DNA of 13,877 bases. Origin: QNFN01 sp033722135 (lineage in GTDB: Bacteria; Pseudomonadota; Gammaproteobacteria; QNFN01). Both the position numbers and the translations under genes were made by a program. The DNA is taken from the NCBI GenBank assembly GCA_033722135.1, contig JAWVZO010000054.1:1-13877 (forward strand), written 5' to 3'. Under the pieces are notes generated by a model, which searched no databases, was not told where the DNA came from, and saw only the letters and a list, made by a program, of their open reading frames with translations. Positions 1 to 5,817 of the stretch are shown in pieces; position 1 is the first letter of the stretch; each line of letters begins with the position of its first letter.

Positions 1-796
1 CCATCTCCAGCGACCGGTACTCGGGCAGCACCTCGACCAGGCGGCCCGCTTCCAGGTCGGGGCCGATCAGGAAGGTCGGCTGCAATACGATCCCTTGATG
101 CATCAGAGCGCCGACCCGGCAGGTGTCGCCGTTGTTGGTCCGGATCGTCGGCTGGACCGTGACGGTGACCGGCCCATCGGGCCCCTCGAAGGGCCACTCG
201 TCGCCGCGCTCGAGGTAGCTGTAGGCGAGCACGGCGTGGTCGACGAGATCCCCCGGGTGCTTCGGGATTCCCGCATGTGCCAGGTACTGGGGCGAGGCGC
301 ACAGCACGAGCCGGGTCGTGGCGAGCTTGCGGGCGATCAGCGACGAACTCTCCAGCCGCCCGATACGTACCGCCAGGTCGTAGCCCTCCTCGACGAGGTC
401 GATGTAGCGGTCGGCCAACGTCACCTCGAGCGAGACCCGCGGGTGCATCGCCTTGAAGGCACCCCACAGCTCGGCCAGGTGCAGGATACCGAAGGTCAGG
501 GGGGCGTTGACCCTGACCTGGCCGATCGCCTCTCCGCCGCGCTCGGTGACCTCCGCCTCGGCCGCGTCGACGTCGGCGAGCAGCGTCTTGCAGCGCGCGT
601 AGAACACCTCGCCCTCCTCGGTCAGCGACAGCCGGCGCGTGGTCCGGTGCAGGAGCCGGATGCCGAGCCGCGACTCGAGCTGGCCGAGGTGGCGCGAGAC
701 CGCGGCCTTGGAGAGGCCGAGCGCGTCGGCGGCCTTGACGAAACTGCCCTGGTCGACCACGGCGACCAGGGTCTGCATCTCGGTGAATCGGTCCAT
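1..796 (-). CDS. LysR-family transcriptional regulator, C-terminus beyond the window
   Basis: A DNA-binding regulator that probably controls the divergent doxX operon. The 265 visible residues hold an N-terminal winged helix-turn-helix (about residues 3-60, with SFVKAADALGLSKAAVSRHL at 18-37), a linker helix, and a periplasmic-binding-like effector domain from about residue 90 (GQVRVNAPLTFG, then DLAVRIGRLESSSLIARKL). This layout matches the subgroup that includes DmlR, AaeR and many regulators of aromatic or quinone metabolism; LysR proteins are usually about 300 residues, so roughly 35 are missing. The ATG at 796 fits the family start (MDRFTEMQTLVAV), though only a weak AAG-type ribosome site precedes it. 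The 151-base divergent spacer carries a perfect palindrome that may be its operator. The effector cannot be read from the sequence; a quinone or catechol is an inference from the neighbours. Confidence 0.93.
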   Translation of the reverse strand, partial: MDRFTEMQTLVAVVDQGSFVKAADALGLSKAAVSRHLGQLESRLGIRLLHRTTRRLSLTEEGEVFYARCKTLLADVDAAEAEVTERGGEAIGQVRVNAPLTFGILHLAELWGAFKAMHPRVSLEVTLADRYIDLVEEGYDLAVRIGRLESSSLIARKLATTRLVLCASPQYLAHAGIPKHPGDLVDHAVLAYSYLERGDEWPFEGPDGPVTVTVQPTIRTNNGDTCRVGALMHQGIVLQPTFLIGPDLEAGRLVEVLPEYRSLEM

Positions 797-813
797 TGTT
801 ACTTATTTCGTGA

Positions 814-832
814 CTATTAATCTCTTTAATAG
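814..832. promoter_or_regulatory. Candidate LysR operator (perfect 7-5-7 palindrome)
   Basis: CTATTAA and TTAATAG form a perfect inverted repeat around TCTCT. It lies in the AT-rich spacer between the divergent lysR and doxX genes, 17 bases upstream of the lysR start codon and just upstream of a putative doxX promoter. Its core contains the T-N11-A arrangement typical of LysR sites. Position and symmetry suit both autorepression of lysR and activation of doxX. Binding itself is inferred. Confidence 0.55.
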
Positions 833-835
833 CTG

Positions 836-872
836 TTTATCTCGTATGACGCAATCTTTATCGTACGTCCCA
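836..872 (+). promoter_or_regulatory. Putative promoter of the doxX operon (copy A of a shared element)
   Basis: A sigma-70-like promoter can be drawn with -35 TTATCT at 837-842 and -10 TATCGT at 859-864, spacer 16. The boxes are only fair matches by themselves. The case is stronger because a closely similar stretch (TTT-TCTCGT, CAAT, TATC-TACG, TCCCA in the same order) occurs in the other LysR-divergent spacer at 5240-5278. The predicted transcript start near 871 leaves a leader of about 77 bases before doxX. Confidence 0.4.
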
Positions 873-947
873 CTTGCAGCGGAAACGGCCAACCAAGGTG
901 CCGGGCCCGGTGCAACGACAGACCAGACAACCCAAGGAGATACCATC

Positions 948-1388
948 ATGACCGCTTCAATCGTCAGCAAAATCACCTCGACCAGGGCCGGATGGGCCTC
1001 GATGGCCCTGCGCGTGCCGGTCGGCATCATCTTCGCGGCCCACGGCGCCCAGAAACTGTTCGGGGCCTTCGGCGGCTACGGCCTGGAAGGCACCGGCCAG
1101 TGGATGGCCTCGATCGGGCTCGAACCCGGCTACCTGATGGCGCTGCTCGCCGGCAGTGCCGAGTTCTTCGGCGGCATCGCGCTGCTGCTCGGCCTGCTGG
1201 TGCGCCCGGCGTCGATCGTCCTGGCCTTCACCATGCTCGTGGCGATCTTCGCCGTGCACGCCGGCAACGGCCTGTTCATGAGCAACAACGGCTACGAGTT
1301 CGCCCTGGCGCTCCTGGCGGCTAGCGTGTCGCTGGCGGTCAGTGGCGCGGGACGCGGTTCATTCGACGCGGTGCTCGCCAGGAGCTGA
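948..1388 (+). CDS. DoxX family inner-membrane protein
   Basis: A 146-residue integral membrane protein of the DoxX family. Four hydrophobic segments are visible (about residues 17-37, 62-83, 85-103 and 117-133), with the family motif HGAQKLFG at 32-39 and a conserved acidic position in AGSAEFFGG near 68-76. The ATG at 948 has a good ribosome site (AAGGAG, 7 bases upstream) and gives the usual family length. DoxX proteins are linked to redox and thiol stress; the E. coli member YqjF sits directly beside the glutathionyl-hydroquinone reductase gene yqjG, as this gene lies two genes before a yqjG homologue. It is the first gene of the operon divergent from lysR. A role in quinone or electrophile defence is inferred from context; its molecular activity is unknown. 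Confidence 0.93.
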   Translation: MTASIVSKITSTRAGWASMALRVPVGIIFAAHGAQKLFGAFGGYGLEGTGQWMASIGLEPGYLMALLAGSAEFFGGIALLLGLLVRPASIVLAFTMLVAIFAVHAGNGLFMSNNGYEFALALLAASVSLAVSGAGRGSFDAVLARS

Positions 1389-1409
1389 GCGAATCATCCA
1401 CTTGCAGGA

Positions 1410-1443
1410 CGTCGTGCCGGGACGGGTTCGTCCCGGCACGACG
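1410..1443. repeat. Perfect 15-bp inverted repeat with 4-base loop
   Basis: Arms at 1410-1424 and 1429-1443 are exact reverse complements around GGTT. The hairpin fills most of the 65-base gap between doxX and the dioxygenase gene. No T run follows, so it is not a standard intrinsic terminator. The last base of its 3' arm is the first G of the GGAG ribosome site (1443-1446) of the next gene. It may stabilise the upstream mRNA end, attenuate transcription, modulate translation, or be a dispersed palindromic element. Confidence 0.8.
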
Positions 1444-1453
1444 GAGCCACACC

Positions 1454-2278
1454 ATGAATCCACTGCCCGCATTATTCGTCTCCCACGGCGCACCGACATT
1501 CGCTCGGGAACCGGGTCGCGCCGGCCCCCTGCTGTCGGCGCTGGGACAGGCCCTGCCACGCCCTGCGGCGGTGCTCGTGGTCTCGCCCCACTGGACCACC
1601 CCGAACCCGCGTGTCGCCACGACGCCACGGCCGCGCACCGTGCACGACTTCGGCGGCTTCGATCCGGCGCTGTACGAGATCGAGTACCCGGTCGCGGGGC
1701 ACCCCGAACTGGCCGACCGTACCGTGGGACTTCTGCGGGACGCCGGTTGGGCCGCCGAGCCCGACGCCCAGCGTGGTCTCGACCACGGCGCCTGGGTGCC
1801 GCTTTCCTACCTCTACCCCGCGGGCGACGTGCCCGTCTTCCAGGTGTCGATGCCGGCACGGCTCGACGCCGGGAGTTCGTTCGCGTTCGGCCGGGCGCTC
1901 GCGCCGCTGGCCGGCGAAGGGGTGCTGATCGTCGGCTCCGGGACCCTGACGCACAACCTGCACGAGTTCCGCATCGGCGGTCCCGCGGCGCGCTACGCGG
2001 CGGAGTTCGCCGCCTGGGTGCGCGGCGCGGTGGCCGAGGGCGACCTCGCGCGGCTGCTTGAGACGCTGGAGACGGCGCCCCACGCGCGGCGCGCGCACCC
2101 CTCCCCCGACCATTTCTGGCCGCTGCTGGTCGCCGCCGGCGCGGCCCCCGCGCTGCAGCCGAGCACCGTGCTCGACGGCGGCATCGACCACGGGGTGCTG
2201 GCCATGGATGCCTACCTCTTCGGCGAGGCGCTCAGCCTGCCGGTGACGGCCGACGCCCCGACCGGGGCCGCGGCATGA
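1454..2278 (+). CDS. ygiD: Class III extradiol dioxygenase, 4,5-DOPA dioxygenase type
   Basis: Predicted cytosolic metal-dependent dioxygenase that opens the ring of catechol-type substrates such as DOPA. Its 274 residues are close to the family norm of about 260-280. The diagnostic features are SHGAP at 10-14 (His11), SPHW at 44-47 (His46), HDFGGF at 64-69, the LDHGAWVPL segment at 109-117 (Asp110, His111), GSGTLTHNLHEF at 161-172 (His167, His170) and a C-terminal DHGVLAMDAYLFG. The N-terminal and middle histidines are the expected metal ligands. The ATG at 1454 follows GGAG by 7 bases and starts exactly where family members start. In the operon it sits between doxX and a glutathionyl-hydroquinone reductase, so its substrate may be a catechol related to the quinones handled by its neighbour. 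Some homologues have no known natural substrate, so the DOPA label is a family name only. Confidence 0.92.
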   Translation: MNPLPALFVSHGAPTFAREPGRAGPLLSALGQALPRPAAVLVVSPHWTTPNPRVATTPRPRTVHDFGGFDPALYEIEYPVAGHPELADRTVGLLRDAGWAAEPDAQRGLDHGAWVPLSYLYPAGDVPVFQVSMPARLDAGSSFAFGRALAPLAGEGVLIVGSGTLTHNLHEFRIGGPAARYAAEFAAWVRGAVAEGDLARLLETLETAPHARRAHPSPDHFWPLLVAAGAAPALQPSTVLDGGIDHGVLAMDAYLFGEALSLPVTADAPTGAAA

Positions 2279-2306
2279 GCCGTCACATCACGCGAGGAGT
2301 TCGAAC

Positions 2307-3266
2307 ATGTTGATCGAAGGACAATGGGCGCGCGACTTCCACCCGGTGCACGGCACCGATGACGAGGGCGGGTTCGTGCGCGAATCCTCCGGGTTCCGCA
2401 ACTGGATCACGGCGGACGGGGCGCCGGGACCGACCGGCGAGGGCGGCTTCCGGGCCGAGCCCGGCCGCTACCACCTCTACGTCGCGCTGATCTGCCCCTG
2501 GGCCTCGCGCACGCTGATCGCGCGCAAGCTCAAGGGCCTCGAGAAGGCGATTTCGGTCACCGTGCTCGACCCGCGCCTGACCGACAAGGTGTGGCGGTTC
2601 GGCGGCGACGCGACGGCGTTTCCCGGCAGCGAGCCGGACCCGCTCCACGGCGCCGAGTACCTCTACGAGCTCTACCTGCGCGCCCGTTCCGACTACACGG
2701 GCCAGGTCACGGTGCCTGTGCTCTGGGACAAGCGTCGCGAGACCATCGTCAACAACGAGTCGTCGGAGATCCTGCGCATGCTGAACGACGGCTTCGGCGA
2801 CCTGGCCGAGCGGGATCTCGACCTCTACCCGGCCGAGCTGCGCGCCGGGATCGACGAGGTCAACGACCGTCTCTACGACCGCTTCAACAACGGGGTCTAT
2901 CGGGCCGGGTTCGCCACGACGCAGGTGGCCCACGAACGGGCCGTCCACGAGGTGTTCGATAGCCTGTACTGGATCGAGCGGCGGCTCGACGGCCACGACT
3001 ACCTGGTCGGCGACCGGCTCACCGAGGCCGACGTGCGCGCCTTCGTGACGCTGGTCCGGTTCGACCTCGCCTACCACGGCCTGTTCAAGACCAACCTGCG
3101 CCGCGCGCGCGACTACCGGAACATCAGCGCCTACATCCGGCGCATCCACGGCTTGCCCGGCATCGCCGAGACGGTGTCGCCGGAGCACATCAAGGCCGGG
3201 TACTACTCGATCCGCGCCCTGAATCCCTCGGGAATCATCCCGGTCGGCCCCGCGGATCCATGGTAA
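2307..3266 (+). CDS. yqjG: Glutathionyl-hydroquinone reductase (Xi-class glutathione transferase)
   Basis: Reduces glutathionyl-hydroquinones to hydroquinones with glutathione, allowing recycling or detoxification of quinone adducts in the cytosol. The 319-residue length matches the family. The N-terminal thioredoxin-like domain carries the catalytic CPWA motif with Cys63 (residues 63-66, within LICPWASRTL), and the glutathione-binding NNESSEILRM at 149-158. The all-helical C-terminal domain contains YWIERRL, YLVGDRLTEADVR at 232-244 and RFDLAYHGLFKTN, ending with the Xi-class signature HIKAGYYS at 294-301. The start has a strong GAGGAG site 7 bases upstream. It follows the dioxygenase stop by 28 bases and precedes the CDGSH gene by 39. 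E. coli YqjG and Sphingobium PcpF are characterised relatives. The assignment of enzyme class is firm; the physiological quinone is not known. Confidence 0.95.
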   Translation: MLIEGQWARDFHPVHGTDDEGGFVRESSGFRNWITADGAPGPTGEGGFRAEPGRYHLYVALICPWASRTLIARKLKGLEKAISVTVLDPRLTDKVWRFGGDATAFPGSEPDPLHGAEYLYELYLRARSDYTGQVTVPVLWDKRRETIVNNESSEILRMLNDGFGDLAERDLDLYPAELRAGIDEVNDRLYDRFNNGVYRAGFATTQVAHERAVHEVFDSLYWIERRLDGHDYLVGDRLTEADVRAFVTLVRFDLAYHGLFKTNLRRARDYRNISAYIRRIHGLPGIAETVSPEHIKAGYYSIRALNPSGIIPVGPADPW

Positions 3267-3305
3267 TCCCGACCGATTCCCGCCACATCCAACAGGAGAA
3301 TCATC

Positions 3306-3548
3306 ATGTCCGAAGAAGCGAAGATCGCACAGAAGAGCCCCTTCGCCGTCGAGGTCCAGGCCGGCAAGACCTACTACTGGTGCGCCTGCGGGCGCAGCGC
3401 CAACCAGCCGTTCTGCGACGGTTCGCACAAGGAGACCTCCTTCGCGCCGGCCTCCTTCAGCGCGGAGAAGACCGGCACGGTCTACCTGTGCGGTTGCAGG
3501 CGGACCGGTGACGGGCCGTTCTGCGACGGCAGCCACCAGGCGCTGTGA
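3306..3548 (+). CDS. Tandem CDGSH iron-sulfur protein
   Basis: An 80-residue protein made almost entirely of two CDGSH zinc-finger-like units, each expected to bind a labile [2Fe-2S] cluster with three cysteines and one histidine. Unit 1 has Cys26, Cys28, Cys37 and His41 (CAC then CDGSH at 37-41). Unit 2 has Cys62, Cys64, Cys73 and His77 (CGC then CDGSH at 73-77). All eight ligands are intact. There is no membrane anchor, unlike mitoNEET, so a soluble redox or cluster-transfer protein is expected. The AGGAG site sits 7 bases before the ATG. As the last gene of the doxX-dioxygenase-quinone reductase operon, it could act as an electron carrier or a redox-sensitive partner; this is inferred from position only. 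Confidence 0.94.
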   Translation: MSEEAKIAQKSPFAVEVQAGKTYYWCACGRSANQPFCDGSHKETSFAPASFSAEKTGTVYLCGCRRTGDGPFCDGSHQAL

Positions 3549-3600
3549 ACGCGACGGGCCGATCGGTGTAGCGATCCGAGCAGGCCGGCGATGCGAGCAG

Positions 3601-3621
3601 GGGGCCCTGCGGGGCCCCTTT
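3601..3621 (+). terminator. Intrinsic terminator of the doxX operon
   Basis: A 7-bp all-GC stem (GGGGCCC at 3601-3607 with GGGCCCC at 3612-3618) closes a TGCG loop and is followed by TTT at 3619-3621. It starts 52 bases after the CDGSH stop codon. The T run is short, but stem strength and position support termination. The remaining bases up to 3734 contain no gene that I can support. Confidence 0.65.
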
Positions 3622-3734
3622 AGCCGTCCGTGGACCGCGGTGTCGACCGGGTCCTCGCCCGCCGCTCACTCGGCAACCGAAGGCACCGTGCCCGGCGGTT
3701 CCCGTCCAAGGGCAGGGGAAGCGTACGAAACGCA

Positions 3735-4139
3735 TCAGCCCTTCGGCGGATCCAGCACGCCGTCGAGTCGTTCACGCAGCGCCCCCGGGTCGGCGGGCAC
3801 GGCGCCGCGCGAGTGCACCGTACCGTCGGCGGCCAGCACCAAGGCGATGCCGTCGCGCAGCACGTACCGGCTGGCGAAGGCCTGCCCTTGCGGCGTGCCG
3901 AGATCGGCGAGCGCGAACACGATGCGATCCTCGTATTCGCCGCGCACCGCGTTGAGCCGCGCCAGCGCCTCGCCGCCGGTGGGCGAGAAGTTCTCGTAGG
4001 CAAGAACCACCGACGGCCGGTCCTGCCCGACCCGCGACAGGTCGGTGCTGATCGGCGTGGGCATCAGCAGCCAGCCGCCCAGCACGACCACGGCCGCCAC
4101 GGCCAGGACGATCAGGATTCTTCTGCGCGCCATGTTCAT
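3735..4139 (-). CDS. Membrane-anchored thioredoxin-fold protein lacking the CXXC motif
   Basis: A 134-residue protein with a positively charged start (MNMARRR) and one hydrophobic segment at about 8-26, so it is likely tethered to the inner membrane facing the periplasm. Residues 42-130 follow the thioredoxin pattern: a strand (SVVLAY), a helix (GGEALARLNAVRGEY), a strand (RIVFALADL), a helix, then two strands and a helix. Where thioredoxin has WCGPC this protein has FSPTGG (51-56), and it has no cysteine at all; the cis-proline position reads GIAL (97-100). A redox role is therefore unlikely, and binding or scaffolding is more probable. I chose the ATG at 4139 because GGGAG lies 8 bases upstream; an in-frame ATG at 4169 lacks a ribosome site. 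It lies 81 bases downstream of the GcvA-type lysR gene on the same strand. No named family recognised. Confidence 0.75.
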   Translation of the reverse strand: MNMARRRILIVLAVAAVVVLGGWLLMPTPISTDLSRVGQDRPSVVLAYENFSPTGGEALARLNAVRGEYEDRIVFALADLGTPQGQAFASRYVLRDGIALVLAADGTVHSRGAVPADPGALRERLDGVLDPPKG

Positions 4140-4220
4140 CGACGGTTCTCCCGGTCTCGTTGCGATCACTGATGGACCGGTCGGTAACGGAAAGATTCCA
4201 ACCTCCGCGGAGGGCGCGAC

Positions 4221-5204
4221 TCAGCTTCCCGGCCTGCGGGCAGGTAGTGATGCGTCGTCGCTCGCCTCCACCGCCCCGCCCTCGCGTTCCCGGTGGTCCT
4301 CGCGCAGGTAGGCCGACGCCTCCAGGACCCACGCGCGGAACGCCCGGACCTTCGCGAGCCGCGCCTTGCCCGGCGACGTGACCACGTAGTAGCCCATCTC
4401 GATGGGCAGGTCGGCGGCGAACGGCTGCACCAGCCGGCCGGCCGCGATCTCCGGCGCGGCCAGGACGTTGGGCAACAGGCCGATGCCCTGCCCGTCGAGC
4501 ACCGCCCGGAACAGCTGGTCGGTCTGGTTGAAGGTGATGCCGTGCCCGACGTTGGGGAGTTCTTCACCGGCCGCCCTGAGCCACATCACCCAGTCCGGGT
4601 AGGCGGAGTCGGCGTCGCGGAAGTCGCTGTGCAGCAGCGTGTGCGATGCGAGGTCGGCGATCGTCTCGAGACCCTCGCCGCGCCGCGCCAGTTCCGGCGT
4701 GCAGACCGGGATCAGCGCGTAGGAAAAGAGAAACGCCGTGTCGAGGTCGGGGTAGTCGCCGTCGCCAAAGCGGATGCCGACGTCGATCTCCTCGTGCGCG
4801 AAATCGACGAGGCGGCTGGAGGTGTCGATGCGCACGTCGACGTCCGGGTAGCGGGACTTGAAGCGGTCGAGTCTCGGGATCAGCCAGTTGGACGCGAAGG
4901 AGGAGGCCGTGGTGATGGTCAGCGGCCCGTCCTCCCGGGTGTCGTGCAGCAGCGCGACCGCCTCGCCGAGCTGCTCGAAGCCGCGGCTGACCGGGGGCAG
5001 AAATCGCTGGCCGGACTCGGTCAGCACCACGGCACGATGCAGCCGCTTGAACAGCCGGACGTCGAGGGCCTCCTCGAGCTGGCGGATCTGCTGGCTGATC
5101 GCGCCGGGCGTGACGTTCAGCTCCCGTGCCGCGGCACTGAAGCTAAGGTGCCTGCCGGCTGCCTCGAACGCCTGCAATGCCTTCAGTGGGGGCAGCCTTT
5201 TCAT
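4221..5204 (-). CDS. LysR-family transcriptional regulator, GcvA type
   Basis: A 327-residue DNA-binding regulator. The N-terminus (MKRLPPLKALQAFEAAGRHL) and helix-turn-helix (about 21-42, SFSAAARELNVTPGAISQQI) are typical of the GcvA/AmpR-like subgroup. The effector domain includes GPLTITTASSFASNWLIPRL at 93-112, DVGIRFGDGDYPDLDT and LDGQGIGLLPNVLAAPEIAAG. The C-terminal tail after about residue 300 is charged and probably disordered, giving a slightly longer protein than the usual 295-310. The ATG at 5204 has no clear Shine-Dalgarno sequence but is fixed by the conserved start. The gene is divergent from a DUF1127 gene, a common arrangement for GcvA-like regulators, so autorepression and control of the DUF1127 gene are likely. 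Control of glycine cleavage should not be assumed from the subgroup name. Confidence 0.93.
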   Translation of the reverse strand: MKRLPPLKALQAFEAAGRHLSFSAAARELNVTPGAISQQIRQLEEALDVRLFKRLHRAVVLTESGQRFLPPVSRGFEQLGEAVALLHDTREDGPLTITTASSFASNWLIPRLDRFKSRYPDVDVRIDTSSRLVDFAHEEIDVGIRFGDGDYPDLDTAFLFSYALIPVCTPELARRGEGLETIADLASHTLLHSDFRDADSAYPDWVMWLRAAGEELPNVGHGITFNQTDQLFRAVLDGQGIGLLPNVLAAPEIAAGRLVQPFAADLPIEMGYYVVTSPGKARLAKVRAFRAWVLEASAYLREDHREREGGAVEASDDASLPARRPGS

Positions 5205-5217
5205 ATTAGTTTTTCTA

Positions 5218-5231
5218 TTTCCACATGGAAA
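5218..5231. promoter_or_regulatory. Candidate operator of the GcvA-type regulator
   Basis: TTTCC and GGAAA form a perfect inverted repeat around ACAT in the 105-base AT-rich spacer between the divergent lysR and DUF1127 genes. It lies 13 bases upstream of the lysR start codon and just upstream of the putative DUF1127 promoter, the position expected for a LysR site. The half-sites are short, so the call is tentative. Confidence 0.4.
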
Positions 5232-5239
5232 ATTTATCG

Positions 5240-5278
5240 TTTGTCTCGTGCGTTTTCAATGCCTATCTTACGGTCCCA
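5240..5278 (+). promoter_or_regulatory. Putative promoter of the DUF1127 gene (copy B of a shared element)
   Basis: A promoter can be drawn with -35 TTGTCT at 5241-5246 and -10 TATCTT at 5264-5269, separated by 17 bases; each box matches the sigma-70 consensus at four of six positions. The surrounding sequence resembles 836-872 in the other LysR-divergent spacer, including TCTCGT, CAAT and the TCCCA around the predicted start site. The predicted leader is about 33 bases. Confidence 0.45.
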
Positions 5279-5309
5279 GCGCAATACGTCGCCGAACATA
5301 AGGTTGAGG

Positions 5310-5756
5310 ATGACTAAAATGAATACCATGCAACACGCGATCAACGCCCTCGTCGACGGCTCCCGCGTCCAAGAGGCCTCGGAGCATCTCGTAGCCCTCG
5401 GCCGTGCCCAGTCCGCACCGGCGATCCGGAAGGCCGGGATCCGGCGCCTGCGCCGGACGGTGGGGACCGCCGGCGACGCGCTCAGCGCCACGATCGAGCG
5501 CTACCTTGCGCGCCGCTCAGAGCGGCGGGCCCTGGCTGCGCTGGAGCGGCTCGACGACCGCGTGCTGCGGGACATCGGCCTGCGGCGCGACGACCTCGAC
5601 GCGGTCCGCAAGGGATCGACCACGCTCGCCGCGCTGGACGCCACGCGCCGGCAGCGCAGTGCGCCGGACCCGGCGACGGTCACGACGCTCCGGCGCGAGG
5701 CGTGCGCCCCGCGTGCGCTTCTGGACGCCGCACAACCGTTCGCAAGGTGCGCGTGA
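5310..5756 (+). CDS. DUF1127 domain protein with long N- and C-terminal extensions
   Basis: A basic 148-residue protein. Residues 62-101 form an arginine-rich DUF1127 domain (LARRSERRALAALERLDDRV at 66-85, then LRDIGLRRDDLDAVRKG). Typical DUF1127 proteins are about 45-90 residues; this one adds about 60 N-terminal residues with a helical pattern (HAINALVDGSRVQEASEHLV) and about 45 C-terminal residues without a recognisable fold. Small DUF1127 proteins in alphaproteobacteria have been linked to RNA handling and phosphate uptake; whether that applies here is unknown. The start is ambiguous: the ATG at 5310 has AAGG 6 bases upstream, while the in-frame ATG at 5319 is better placed for GAGG at 5306-5309. 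It is divergent from the GcvA-type lysR and probably regulated by it. The extended ends could reflect fusion or lineage-specific growth. Confidence 0.8.
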   Translation: MTKMNTMQHAINALVDGSRVQEASEHLVALGRAQSAPAIRKAGIRRLRRTVGTAGDALSATIERYLARRSERRALAALERLDDRVLRDIGLRRDDLDAVRKGSTTLAALDATRRQRSAPDPATVTTLRREACAPRALLDAAQPFARCA

Positions 5757-5811
5757 TCCCGCGCTGGCCGGGGCATCCGCCACGGCGGGGCGTTCCGCGA
5801 ACGGCGCGGGA
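5757..5811. terminator. Branched hairpin between convergent genes, probable bidirectional stop
   Basis: TCCCGCGC (5757-5764) pairs perfectly with GCGCGGGA (5804-5811). Inside lie two more perfect hairpins: CCGC/GCGG at 5777-5788 and CGTTC-CGC-GAACG at 5791-5803, the latter directly abutting the outer 3' arm. The fold begins at the base after the DUF1127 stop codon and ends 6 bases before the SnoaL-like stop codon. There is no T run on either strand, so its efficiency as a terminator is uncertain. Confidence 0.45.
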
Positions 5812-5817
5812 CGCGGG

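Noticed and set aside
95..820. Plus-strand frame opposite the first LysR gene
   Set aside because: The minus strand encodes a clear LysR helix-turn-helix and effector domain that runs off the edge; the plus frame is a shadow.
2283..3536. Long open frame of 417 codons on the minus strand, opposite the quinone reductase and CDGSH genes
   Set aside because: It lies antisense to two genes with complete catalytic motifs, has low-complexity Val/Asp/Glu/Arg composition typical of GC-rich shadow frames, and no recognisable domain.
4293..5309. Upstream extension of the DUF1127 frame into the lysR gene
   Set aside because: It is antisense to a complete LysR protein and crosses the AT-rich promoter region; the real start must be at 5310 or 5319.
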